In this document: positions 11,507 through 22,872 of the stretch, one piece after another
How positions within the stretch are numbered: position 1 is the stretch's first letter
Layout: every line of letters begins with the position of its first letter
Source of the DNA: Amorphophallus konjac
Lineage: Eukaryota; Streptophyta; Magnoliopsida; Alismatales; Araceae
Direction: 5' to 3'
NCBI GenBank assembly: GCA_022559845.1
Contig: CM040117.1
Coordinates: 146,882,732 to 146,946,731, forward strand
DNA length: 64,000 nucleotides
Program-made: the position numbers and the translations under genes
Notes under the pieces: model-generated
Database searches by the model: none
Seen by the model: only the letters and a program-made list of their open reading frames with translations
What the model was told of the DNA's origin: nothing

Positions 11507-14500
11507 TGTAGCACCCCGGTGTATTATTAAATAAAATAAAAGGAACTTATAAAGAAAATTCTTGAAAAATACAATAGGTCAAATTTCAACCAATTTATAA
11601 AAATCTCAGAAAATGATATTCATGTAAAGGACTAATAACTTAGCAAGTTTGTCTTCTACGACCAACACAAAAGAAAATTTTAAGAGAGCCGAATTAGCAG
11701 ATTTAAGCCCAAATCAACACTTAACCTAACCGAACCTTAGACCATCGAATTCGAGCCCAATTCTCGATTTTTTAAGCCCAAACCAGTCCCAAACGAACGG
11801 CCTAGATGATTAGATCGATTCCCCTCTCGGTATCCATCGAAACCCTAATCCAAAATTTCGAATTTTTAGCCGAGGTGGCGGTGTGACCGGGTCAAGGCGC
11901 GAATCTCACGTGACCAACTTGGAAGACTCTATCCCCTCTAATTGACGCCTCTAGAGACCAATTGACTCCATAAAACAAAACCCCAGTCAACCTAGAAGCG
12001 ATTGGATGATGTGGCGGCCGACGAGGTTCGTGGACAAGGGTGCATTCCGGTGATCTTTTGGAGGTGTTCCCCCTAGCGGCCGACGACCATCATCCTTCTT
12101 CTTCCCTTGTTTAAGGTAGGTTTTAGCAGACCAAACCCTAAGTATCGTATATGGTTAGATTTGTCTCTCAGTCCTCTTTCTAATGATCTTAAAAACCTTA
12201 TAACTGATGTAGTATCCTTCGAGAATTCTAGGTTCTAGCGGAAGCATGTCAGATTTAGGGTTTTATTGTTGATCCTTGTTTAATGTAGGGATTAGCATGC
12301 GTTAAGATTAAATTGATCTTGTTATCATGTGCATATTCCTATTCTCGTTCCAGTGGTAGCTTTTTGCCCAATTTTTAAGCTCTACATGTTGTGTATTAGT
12401 CATTTTCATTACCCCTAGACGAGCCCGTCAGAGTTCGGGCATAGCGTCCTTGGTGCGGTCTTAACAGGAACCACTCTATCTTGAACAGCCCCGCGATAGA
12501 CCGTGTGGTCTAGGGCGACGGCCATTTATTGACCGTTTAATTGTCTTTGCGTTCCAAATCGCCCGTGAGCAGGACGGCTATGTCCAGACCGTTCAAAGAT
12601 CCCCGCGGCTCTCGACAAACCGCGTAGGCCCTGTCTGACCTTCGGGCCAGGGTGACCTGCACGGCCTATCGACCGACCGCTGAGGTTAGTTGAGCGTATC
12701 CAGATGAACCGGTCTGTCACACAGAAATGGTTTTTATCGATTTAAGCATGCTTAGTTCTTGCTAATTGAAACTGGTAGGTAGGATAGCAAACCACAGATA
12801 AATTGGTAACAACAGAAAGTGTAGTTTTACTCAATCTCGGCATGTCACCTTCATCTTCTTTATCAATTATACGTCCCACGCTCTTATTAAAATTTTGTGA
12901 ATGCATAACCTTAATCATGTTACAATGAAAAGAAATTTTAATAGGATTGCTCTGACAGTCATTCCACTCCGGTGGAGTTGACTAGACGAACCGTTCTGTC
13001 ACACAGAAATGGTTTTTATCGATTTAAGCATGCTTAGTTCTTGCTAATTGAAATCAGTAGGTAGGATAGCAAACCATAGATAAATTGGTAACAACAGAAA
13101 GTGTAGTTTTACTCAATCTCGGCATGTCACCTTCATCTTCTTTATCAATTATACGTCCCTCGCTCTTATTACAATTTTGTGAATGCATAACCTTAATCAT
13201 GTTACAATGAAAAGGAAATTTTAATAGGATTGCTCTCACAGTCATTCCACTCCGGTGGAGTTGACTAACCGCCGCATATTGTTTTCCGATGATTGTAGCC
13301 CTCAAACTCTTGTAATGGTTGGAACTCTCGCCAGATACTCCTTCCGTCAGACTAGGACCTCCATTATGAGACCTCCGTAAGCCCCCGCAAGCCTGGGATT
13401 CCCACTAGGATGTCGGGCAGGTTGTACCACAAATCCTGCACCAAATTGACTTGATCGAATCGCATAGATTGCCATGTTCTGAGTCACGGACCGCATTGGA
13501 CCGTCTGAGTGTTGCACGGCCGGAATCGGACCGTGTTACGCTTGGCGCGGCCTAGAGGAGACCGTGTAACTCTGGATGAGTGCCAAGTCTTGATGGTCGA
13601 TTATCCTTGATTTTTCTTTGACCTGACCATGTTAAGTCGACCCAGAAGCCTCTAGGCTAACCTAAGAACCGTGAGCTGAACCCTGGTTCAGTTCCACCTT
13701 GCCTATGGTGGCCTAGGACCCCTTTTTGGGTAGCTTCTCTATCCTACTTGGCCCATTTATTGAACGGATAGAAGAGGCCCGTTTAGTCCATGGAATAGAC
13801 CAACGACTGACCGTTCAGGTACTGCGTGGCCCAATATGGACCGTGTATCCTTCTGAAATGATTCTGTGATTCATGATGTTGAATGCCAAAGACCTATTGG
13901 TTCTTGATAAACTTGAACTTTCTGGACAGAATGTCTACTCCGACTTACCCTTGGAATTTTTCCAAGATAAGTTTTATACCTTGAAATTATTGACCATTTA
14001 CCTTGATTAATGTCTAGACAACTTGGGATCTTGGATCCATTAAATCAATGCCAACGCATCATAAGGGCACAGTCTGGACCTAGGAGGAGCGCCCGAAAAG
14101 TACTAGTACCCTGGGGAGTTGTAATGACATGGTGAGGCATTGCACCGACTGCATGACTAGCGTGATGTCTACGACATATTCTTGTACATGATCTCTCTCT
14201 CTCTCTCTCTTGGGTTCTACATTGATGAATTCCTTTGGAATTAGTTACATGACTTGGTTATTTCATGCTTGATTGGCCAATTTCAGTTATACTTGTTCAT
14301 GATCTCTTATTGTCCTTATTCTGTTATTATATCGTCATCTTTCTTTTCTTTCTCGTATAACATAAATGCAAATTGGTTAATTACTTAAACTTGCCTACTA
14401 TTACCTACTGAGCGTTCGCTCACCTAGTTGTTTCCCCCTTTTTCGAGTAGCTCAGGTGAGGATTCTCAGTCTGATGGGGATGGGCAGGAGTGAAGTCCAT

Positions 14501-14846
14501 GGAGTGAGCCAGCTAGAGAGCCTTGCAGAGATGTCCTTAGAGAGTTCTAGTCAAGATAGTCATTTTGTTTTAGAGTCGTGTTGAGTTGTAATTGTGAGGT
14601 CAATGGATATGTAACTATGTTAAGTTGCCGGATATTGAGATTTTCTTTGGTACATTATTTATGGTTGATCGTGGAACTCTTTATATTTTAATTAGATTGG
14701 TATTTAATGGTTATGATGGAATTTTATGGCCACAATTTTGAGCTAAATGTATGGATTCATTAGCCAAGACATAGCATGTCTGGAAATCAACATATTGTTA
14801 ACTATTTCTACTGTTGCGTTCCGATATTCCGCGTCGGGACGTGACA
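11507..14846 (+). repeat. 3' LTR of the Tekay-like element
   Basis: 3340 bp, the partner of 3820-6869. It is about 290 bp longer, mainly because of a 282 bp tandem duplication at 12703-13266 and a longer CT run at 14190-14210. It carries the same RCGGYC-N7/8-GACCGY words (12450-13860). Scattered differences between the two LTRs indicate an insertion that is not recent. Confidence 0.93.
12703..13266. repeat. 282 bp tandem duplication inside the 3' LTR
   Basis: Two copies, about 12703-12984 and 12985-13266, recognised by repeats of GTCACACAGAAATGG at 12717 and 12999 and by the shared downstream sequence. The 5' LTR has a single copy near 5015-5300. Confidence 0.88.
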
Positions 14847-14851
14847 ATAAA
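14847..14851. other. Target-site duplication, right copy
   Basis: ATAAA directly after GTGACA. It matches 3815-3819. Confidence 0.9.
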
Positions 14852-15431
14852 TATCCAATTAATCCGAACAAACAGTCTTCAAAACGACCGCCCAACATCC
14901 TAAACGGTCTATCGTTAGACTGCGGTTAGGTTGGGCGGTGAAAATTGATAAAATGGGATAAATAAGCCCATTTATCCTAAAGACCAAGTGAAATCAAGGC
15001 CCAATAAGCCCAAATTCGAGAGTAAGCCTAGCCAGGGAGGAAGTACCCATAAAATCAGCCCAAAGACATGCCTGAAAATGCCCCAATGAGTAATGGACAA
15101 CTCGAGGCATCAAAAATGATGGTAAGAAGAATGACCCAACTCATAGGTAAAAAACGGATGTCAACACGACTCTGAAATGGCGCTCATTAAAATAGCGACC
15201 ATGCAAACAGTTGCAAATCCTTCAAAATTCTAAAAAAAATAGAAAAACCTTCCTATTAAGCCAGTAATAAAGTCCACTCTGGGCATTATGTTGTGACATG
15301 AATTTTACTCAACTTAACATCAATTTTGGCGTGTCTACACTATGCATGAATGACATGCATGTCTATGTCTCCTATGATGAGAACTCTATGATAAGAACTC
15401 CTATGATTGCTCATCTCTTCTATGACTTGAC
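14852..15431 (-). mobile_element. Continuation of the interrupted LTR-like sequence
   Basis: Resumes the third tandem-repeat unit (TATCC). It contains the fourth unit (14872-14977, words at 14872 and 14904), then non-coding sequence to a polypurine-like tract on the minus strand (CTCCCCCTTTG at about 15440). In a minus-strand element such a tract sits at the inner border of the 3' LTR, so the LTR edge is probably near 15431. Confidence 0.5.
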
Positions 15432-17619
15432 TCAAAATCTTCTCCCCCTTTGTCATCAGCAAAAAGATGAGGGATGTCACTTCCAATTGCGTCATCAATC
15501 TGAGTAGATGCTTCTTGGGTTGCAGGACCATGAGGAATGATTGGAGCAGTCAGTAGTGATTCCCGTAGCTCTTCTGCATTTTGAGTAACTCTTTGTGCGA
15601 CTGTTCTGAGATATCTGTCAGAGGAGAAATGCCTTTCAAGCAGAGCTTCATGAAACAGATCCATTTTAACATTGAGCACAGTTGTTTGATGGCAGATCAT
15701 ATCAGCAAGATGGGTTAACTATGCATCATGCTGAGTGGCTTTGATAGGATCTTGAGAAGATGATTCTGGAGGAAAGCCAGGAGACCGTCTGTCTCCTTGG
15801 TCTTCAATGGCTGGCTAAGGGTAGTGATCCTTGAAAATCACTTCAACCATGTATTTGATGTCATCTGTAATTTATCTGTCATATGGTCATAATTTCTGAG
15901 AAGATGATTGCGATGTCCTCTTCTTTCATGGAAGTACTCTATAGCCGTAGTCAACTTATCATCGTGGCGGTTGAATCTGTCAGTCAACCTGCCACTTTGA
16001 TTACCAGCAACACTAAGGACTCCTTGAATGTCTCTGACCAATCTATTGAAGTTTTTATCGGACTGCTTGTCTTCTCTTTGAATTCTATCAATACGACTAT
16101 TCACTTCCATCCGTAGATGTGTTAATTTCTGTTCAAAATTCTTTAACAGTTCTTTCATCCCAAAGTTTACTTCTCCTCTGAAATGAATCATCTGATGCTC
16201 AAAGTGGTTTGACTGTTCTTTCAAGGCAGAGTGTAGCATACTAAATTGTGCAGATATGAAACGAAAGAGAGTGCCTGTCTCTTGAACAGATGATGTAGAG
16301 GCTCGAGAGGTTTGAGGATCTGGTGCTACAGCTTGTCTCGCAGGATGGATGTTCTGCAGTTGGTGTTCTGGAGATGCCTGAGGTTCTTGATGATCGATTT
16401 GAACCTCGGCCATTTCTTGAATTTCTGGAACTACAGGAGGTGGTACCTCTTATTCAATCATAACTCTTTCATGTACTGCTGGATCTTGTTGGATTACTGC
16501 ATGTACTTCCAACTATTGAGCCTGCTCCACTGGTTCATCTTGATGCAGTTCTAGTTGTTGTTGTTCTATCTCTTGCTGCTGCTCATCTACTTGAGTTGGA
16601 AGGTTTCCAGGTAGCTGCCTTTGTATTTTTCCTCCTACCTTTTTGAATTTCATAAACTTCTCAACGAAGTCCTTGGTGTAGACATTTGACATGGAAATTT
16701 CTCTGAACTTCTCATTTTCTAAAGGAATCTTCATCCTTTTGAAGATAGCTATCAGCTAGGCTGCATAGCAAAGATGCCTTCCAGTGTTTTTGTAAAAACC
16801 CATATTCTGAATCATCAGGTCAGGTAAATAGACTTTGATGTTCTTGAACATGCAATAGAAAAGAAACCTCTGGGTTTCTGTCCATCTACCCCATCCACCA
16901 CCCTGTGGAGTTATAATGGTGGTAAATATGTGGTGAAGAAGTCTCTGAAGGGGTGGAAATCTATTTGTGTTGAAGCTAGTCAGATAAGTTTGCTTGATGT
17001 CTTCAGGGTTACTAGCTAAACCAGTCATTATGGAGTAAGCTTCATGCTCATCATAGTCAAATTTTGATTCTTCAACTCCACCCTCAGGGATTCTTAGTGA
17101 CTTGTGTCGAAGATGATTATTGATAACAATTTCAGTTCCCTTGACACTCGTCCATAACTTGTAAATGCTGGCATCATATTTTAGATTCTCATAGAATTGT
17201 GTCACCATCCTAAGATAATAGATCCTATGTTTGCTGAAAAATTTTCTCCAGCCTTGAAATTCTATCAAATCCATTAGTTCAGGAAAACCTTCAACTAGTT
17301 GGTGGTCATGTGTATCAATGTACCTCGGAAGCAGGATTTTGACATATTTACCTGAAGTTGCTTCAATATTCTCTGCCTCTTGACTGACCGGGCTTTCTTT
17401 TCTTACTTTTTGAGGAGCTCTTCCCTTGTCTCCTGACGATTCTGTTGCACGCTCCTTCCGTTTTGCTGACCCTCTAGATTTCGGTAGGATAGAACCACTG
17501 GCAGAAACATCTTGGTCATGCGAGCGCTTGGATCATGGCTCCTTGTGACCGGATGTATCATCTTCAGGATGTCTCTCTATGACTGGTTGATTTCCCTTAC
17601 TCTTAGAGGCGTGCCCATA
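15401..17619 (-). pseudogene. Decayed retroelement-associated plant ORF
   Basis: A single long minus-strand reading frame starts at ATG 17617-17619 and can be followed to about 15838. It then continues in another frame to 15401. In-frame stops lie near 17532, at 16756-16758, at 16513-16515 and near 16450; each fits loss of a C (CGA/CAG/CAA to TGA/TAG/TAA). The N-terminal 30-100 residues are basic and Ser-rich, followed by a globular segment with FQGWRKFFSKHRIYY and QFYENLKYD, then GGGWGRWTETQRFLFYCMF. The C-terminal half is predicted helical (FEQKLTHLRMEVNSRIDRIQ) and probably coiled coil. It resembles the poorly characterised plant transposon protein family found as an extra ORF in plant LTR elements. 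No enzyme motif is visible and function is unknown. Confidence 0.5.
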
Positions 17620-19666
17620 CATGGTTGCAGAAGAGAGATTGAAAGATATATGTGTGGAGACAGGGTTAAGAAGAGAAGGTAAGAGTGGGGTGTTTTAGAC
17701 AGGTTCCCTACGATAAGGAGTTGGAGATAAGACATATGGTGCGTCGAGGGACAACAAGGATGCTCAGTCTTGGGGCTTTCAAGGAGTTACAGAGATAAAG
17801 GGAAGATGAAGAAGATGAAGCGTGAGAGATAAGTCTCAATGCAGTGAATCGAATATATTTACAAGTCTCTAGGGAAAATTACCGAGTTGCCCTTTCTTAA
17901 GAAATGAATTTAAAAACTCTTTCCGCATGTGATGGTTTAAGGCTTAAACGATTAAATCACCAAAACCAACCACCCTGGACTCAACCTTAATGCAAATGCA
18001 AAAAAAATATGCATCTTAAGATACATACCCTTCCTATTTCTTTCAAAAATGCTCATAGCTTTCAGCTCACAACTTTGGGAGAATTTCTTCATATATTGAA
18101 AATAAACACATTAAGATATCGGATAAGATCCAGAGTTAGCCAGTTTTTTTTAATTCAATATAGAGCAATCTAGTATAGTCAACACCTTTTGACTCAAGGA
18201 ATCACGTTGGTTAGACGCCAGAGACCCTAGTTACTCAGTGTAACTGATCTTCATGCTTCTTTTGAACAGAGATAGCAAGCTTCTTCATGACTTGATTTAA
18301 GGCATTTCATTGATGCAGGATCAAGTTTCTCTGAAGGCCATGCCATTGCTCTGCCACATTTTTCATTATTATTATTATAATGGTGTATTCCCTGAACTTT
18401 TTAGATTTTTCTTAAGAGAGTCTTCATAGGCAATATATGTAGAAGATCCTTTATCCAAAGATGTTCACTTTACTCACTATTTTCAAATCTCTAGAAATAG
18501 TTAAGGCATATTCTTTTTCAGAATATTTTTATCCGATTACATATGCAAGAAAGGATCAGTTCTGGACAGTTGAGCTTTAGATTTAATGAATAAGCAATAG
18601 ACCACTACAATGTAGGAGGCTGGTCAGTCATGACCAAAGGTCCTCTTGAAGGAAGAGCAACTTAGTGATTTCACTTTTGACAGTAAATATGACAGATTCA
18701 AGGAATTGAAATCTTCTCCATATTGTGAACAAGGATGTGTAAGAAGGGCAATTTTGAGAGTGAGTGACACAGAGAGCAAAATTTGAAAGAATTGAACTAT
18801 GTCAAGAGTGTAGTGAGAGACCAGAAATATGAGATAGACACAATGCAGGGGATGACTACGTCGAGGCATAGGGATAGCATCAGACCAGATATACAGCCTA
18901 CACTAATGCTGCTTCGACCTGAATTATTGGATGCCTCGACCTCACATGACCATACAGCAACTGATTTTGAATAATCCTGCACTGCTACATCGACGCACTA
19001 GACCGGTGCATCGACCTGTCAAACTATCTGACTCAATCATGTTCAGGACTGATACCAGCATAATACCACATATTTTCTTGGATGTATAGTACCTGACTTC
19101 ATAGCTTAACATATCAGACTCCCCCTCAAAAATAGCATCATTTTCCTCAGCATCTCAGATAATATTACAACCTCCTCCTTACACAAGGAATGGATTTCCT
19201 CAGCATTTCTTGTAGAAAACTAAACTCCCCCTCACTCAGAGCACAATACCAAGGCATGGGAGGAATGCAGGATTTAACTAAGATATGCTTATGAGAATCT
19301 AAGCTATTCTATATAAGAGTTTGACCCATGGTACCTGGCTGAGAACAATGGTCCAAAGACCACCATCACGCATGAGGATAGTTTCCAGACAGGCCTGACC
19401 TGACCTTCCACATATCGCCATTTGATATACCATAGGGTCATGCATGAACATGCATCAAATCAATGCAGTTCAGTACGAAGTATGCAACAAATTTTAGAGT
19501 GAAGCATAACAATGTCAACAACATATGCAGCAAATTTTCTTTTCAAACATGAGTGTGCAATGTGAATTCACAGTTTATTCAGAAGCATTATCTAAAATAG
19601 TGAAAACAATGAAGAGAGACTACTGAAATTCAACTTCAAGAGAAAATAAGTTGCAGAAGTGGGGTT
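17620..19666. mobile_element. Non-coding interior of minus-strand retroelement sequence
   Basis: No gene is supported. The segment 18190-18370 resembles 23720-23900 inside the gag-only element (shared GAACAGAGATAGCA and CCATTGCTCTGCC contexts), so this is related 3' non-coding retroelement sequence. Polypurine-like tracts on the minus strand (plus CTCCCCCTC) are at about 19121 and 19224. A block with TCGA-type inverted words lies at 18855-19014. Confidence 0.5.
18855..19126 (-). repeat. U3-like block with TCGA inverted words beside a polypurine-like tract
   Basis: Contains TCGACCTG-N10-TGCCTCGA at 18914-18939 and TCGACGCA-N9-TGCATCGA at 18990-19014. The end resembles the end of the LTR at 33219-35149 (CGACCTGT ... 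CATGTTCA ... CAGGACT). AGACTCCCCCTC follows at about 19119, placed as a minus-strand polypurine tract would be. Confidence 0.5.
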
Positions 19667-20639
19667 TGTTAGGATCGGTGCAAGTATTCAGAGGGGGGGT
19701 GAATGAATATTTCCTCTTAAAAACCTTTTCGCCCAGTTAAAATTTCGCTTACTAAAAAATGCTCGTTCGCAAACCAAATATACTTGAAGGCAGAAAGGCA
19801 GTAGTGAAACAACCAAACATAAAGTGAGGTCACAAGGGGTCTAACCAGATAGATTTAGTCAATCTGAAAACTAATTAACTCTTCTGCTCAACCAGAAGGC
19901 AAACACAACGAGCGCCCCTATACAATCACCTAGCAGAAGCACAAAAAGACAATCACACCACTGCACAATAGATTTTTAGGTGGTTCGGTCCAACAGACCT
20001 ACATCCACCCCACACTCAACCCGAGTGTGGCTTCCACTAGCTCACGCTAGAAACCGCAGACTCAGTCTGCAACAGGTGCTGCCACACAGCTTGACCAGGG
20101 GAACAACCTCCCCTCTTCCTCCCAACCGGAGGGAACCACTAGTGACACGAGTCACTAGCAAACCAGAGACGCAAGTCTCTCTTCCTCCAGACCGGAGGGA
20201 ACACCTAGTCTTGCAACCCACAAGACTAGAACCGGAGGACCAATCCTCCCTTCCTCCAAAACCGGAGGGAACCAACCGGTGACTTCCAGTCACCGGCAAA
20301 CCAGAGGTCGAAGACCTCTCTTCCTCCAGACCAGGAGGGACCCCTGGACTTGCAATCCACAAGCCCAGAACCGGAGATCAGATCTCCCTTCCTCCAAACC
20401 GGAGGGAACCCACAAGTAGCACCCAGCTATTTGCAACCGGAGATATCAATCTCCCTTCTCCTGAACAAACAGGAGGAAACCCGACCTCTCTACAGAGTAT
20501 CGGAAAAACAGCAAGTAAATAGATCAAAAGAAAAACGAAACCAGCAACAGAAAGCTGAAAAGATAAAACCAAATGTGGCTCTCGCAGGAGCTGGCTGGCC
20601 TGGATTTGATCCACGGTCCAGTAGACAGATCTTCAGGTA

Positions 20640-20880
20640 AGTTTTTCTTTCTCTTCACTTCTCTCCTTCTTCTTCTCTTTCACTCTGTCGATCTCTGCTC
20701 CCCTATTCTCTTCGGCTCACACTTCTATCTCTCTCTTTCTCTTCTTCTCCTTCTGCTCTTCTTCTTCTTCACTCTTTCTTCTCTTTTCACACGAGCAATA
20801 TCTCTCTCTCTTTTCTTTCTTCTGCTCTCACTCTCTTCTCTACTCTCTTCTTTTCTTTCTTCTCTTCCTTTTTCTGGATC
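20640..20880. repeat. Pyrimidine-rich low-complexity tract in the LTR
   Basis: About 240 bases of CT-rich sequence on plus (GA-rich in the element transcript) just downstream of the minus-strand TATA box. The open frames across it are compositional and are not genes. The partner at about 28475-28730 has a 12 bp longer CTCTCA repeat. Confidence 0.8.
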
Positions 20881-20944
20881 GGGGCTCTCTGTATGAGCTT
20901 TTCTTCTTGCCAACTCGATCACCTTCATCTGAGGACGAAGGGTT

Positions 20945-20953
20945 CTATTTATA
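20945..20953 (-). promoter_or_regulatory. LTR TATA box (3' LTR copy)
   Basis: TATAAATAG on the minus strand, placed between the U3 word arrays and the transcribed leader. The 5' LTR copy, which would drive the element, is at 28781-28789. Confidence 0.6.
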
Positions 20954-21169
20954 GCAGCAACAGCAGGTGGATAGGGCACAAAACGCGTGTGCCTCCCACA
21001 TTTCCAGAATCTTCCTGCCACGTGTCCTTATCAGATTGGTTCCTCTTGTCTCGGATCACGTGCAGCCCAGGAGTGTGGAATGTTCTTCCTCGGACCTGTA
21101 ATGAGATTACAACCCATTAAAACTGAGGGCTACAGGAACTAAAGCTGCATGAGGTATGGACTGTACTGG

Positions 21170-22190
21170 GAATGACACGAGATAGATACGGTGACTACAA
21201 CACAAAATAAGGAAAGAACAACACGAGATACACTGTGACAGAACAGACACAACGAAGAGAACGACACGAAATACAGCGGTGACAAAAGTAAACATTACAA
21301 GAGAACAACACGAGGTTCATATGAGAACAGTACGAAGTTAGAAGGAAACAACACGAGGACATAAACACAAGAGAAACACGAAGACATGAATACAAATAAA
21401 AACAAAGACCTAAGGGTAACACGGGGTGGTACAGAAAACAGCACGAGATAGAAAATAGAACGATACGAGGTACCAAGGCTAATACAACAAGGAAGATGAC
21501 ACGAGGTCAGATAAGAACGGCACGAGGTGAGTAGAAAACGACACGAGGTAGAAAGAAAACAACACGAAGACACGAAGACAAAAACAACACGGAGACACGA
21601 AGACACAAACAACACGGAGACACGAAGACACAAACAGAAACCAACATGAAGTGGCACAGAAAGCAACACGAGGTGCTGCAATGTTCTGCACGCAGTGGAA
21701 TAAAAATGACACGAGGACACAGAAACAACAGTAACCGACACGAAGTGTGGTTACTAAACAGGAATGACACGAGGTCTACAGGGAAACGACTCGAAGTTCA
21801 TCAGAACTATTCGAGCTGTTTCAGAAACACGACACGAAGTTAAGTGAGAACAGCACGAGGTGAAAACGACACGAGCTGACAGCAACTCAAGGATGAAAAA
21901 TAGAAACCGACACGAAGTTCATAAACTCAACACGAAGACATAACTACTGAAATAATACGAAAGACACGGACACATCACGAAGATCAACACAGAAACCGAC
22001 ACGAGGTGTGGTTTCAAAAACAAACGAAATCGACACGAGATGAACAACTAAAAAACAAAGGAAACGACACGAAATATAGTGGAAACAACACGGACACATG
22101 ACCTGAAGGACAGTAAACATAAACAACACGAAGTATGACAGAAACAGTACGGACATACAATGTACTACCTCATAGCAGATTTCCTATTAG
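21170..22190. repeat. Dispersed GACACGAGGT word array (3' LTR)
   Basis: AACGACACGAGGT and variants (AACACGAGG, GACACGAAGT, GACACGAAGAC) recur every 20-40 bases in one orientation for a kilobase. Two copies are full inverted repeats: 21730-21755 (AGTAACC and GGTTACT outer arms with ACAC/GTGT inner arms) and 21992-22015 (GAAACC/GGTTTC with the same inner arms). The apparent Cys/Ser/Phe-rich proteins on the minus strand are products of this repeat. Confidence 0.88.
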
Positions 22191-22212
22191 GCATAGAACT
22201 CAACACGAAGAT

Positions 22213-22610
22213 GATGTGCAGTCTGATGTACAGACTTTGAAGAACAGTCCAATGTATGGACTTTGAAATCGAAGACCAATGTGCAGACTTGACAGTGAAG
22301 ACTAGTGTGCAGACTTCAAGTTTAACTGTGGATGTACAGACTTCACGCGTTGACGCAACATGCTATGCAATGTACACACTTCACTGAACAGGATGTGCAG
22401 ACTTTGTGAGCGCCAAGTGATGTACAGACTTGGATGACCAACGCCAATGTATAGACTTCCAACGTGAGTGATGCGCTGTACAGACTTTGTCTTCAGACGC
22501 TAAATGAGACTGACAGTGTATACACTTAGCCAATGCAATGCACTGTATGGACTTCTAAGAGACGCTCAATGTACAGACTTACTGCCAATCAGTGTATAGA
22601 CTCTGTAAAT
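22213..22610. repeat. Dispersed TGTACAGACTT word array (3' LTR)
   Basis: TGTACAGACTT, TGTGCAGACTT and TGTATGGACTT recur about every 25-35 bases. Some are paired as inverted halves, e.g. AGTCC-N7-GGACT at 22246-22262. Related to the array at 513-1313. Confidence 0.85.
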
Positions 22611-22872
22611 GCATATGAATGCTTTATGCAGCAGATAATAGTCTGAACTTCAAATGCAATGACTTACACAACAAAATGACTCACAGTGATTAACAACAAA
22701 CACCAATCATCAAAACCACAGCAATGAATGCTTTATGCATCAGTTTAACATGTAGCATGAATGAACATCAAATATGTTCATCTAAACTGAGCAGCAGGAT
22801 GACTGAACATTTGATTAACTCACATCAACAACCAATCATCAAAACCATCATCAAAACCGCAGGGGCACAACA

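Larger units (their letters stand above)
3820..14846 (+). mobile_element. Complete but defective Ty3/gypsy chromovirus, Tekay/Del-like
   Basis: An 11.0 kb element with all structural landmarks: 5' LTR 3820-6869, primer-binding site at 6876, gag, protease, reverse transcriptase, RNase H, integrase and a C-terminal chromodomain-like segment, polypurine tract just before 11507, and 3' LTR 11507-14846. Both LTRs begin TGTAG and end GTGACA. The insertion is flanked by ATAAA at 3815-3819 and 14847-14851. Very long LTRs and the gene order point to the Tekay/Del branch. At least five stops and several frameshifts interrupt the polyprotein, so this copy cannot make its own enzymes. It sits inside the third unit of an older tandem repeat. 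Confidence 0.93.
19667..22872 (-). repeat. 3' LTR of the gag-only element
   Basis: 3206 bp. In transcription order: U3 from 22872 leftwards with two word arrays (22213-22610 and about 21170-22190), TATA box at 20945-20953, a polypyrimidine/polypurine leader at 20640-20880, then R/U5 to 19667. Almost base-for-base the same as 27492-30708. Confidence 0.9.

Noticed and set aside
19980..20362. Pro/Arg-rich frames with repeated LPPxRRE motif (also 27804-28186)
   Set aside because: Produced by short repeats of CCTCCAGACCGGAGGGAA in LTR R/U5. No domain, and the same stretch is open on the opposite strand.
20573..21021. Ser/Leu-rich plus frame and Arg/Glu-rich minus frame over the CT-rich tract
   Set aside because: Low-complexity sequence opens both strands. 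It lies in the LTR leader and is duplicated in both LTRs.
21195..21770. Cys/Ser/Phe-rich minus-strand open frames, repeated at 29031-29606
   Set aside because: They are translations of the GACACGAGGT word array in an LTR; several frames are open at once and the protein content is only repeat composition.
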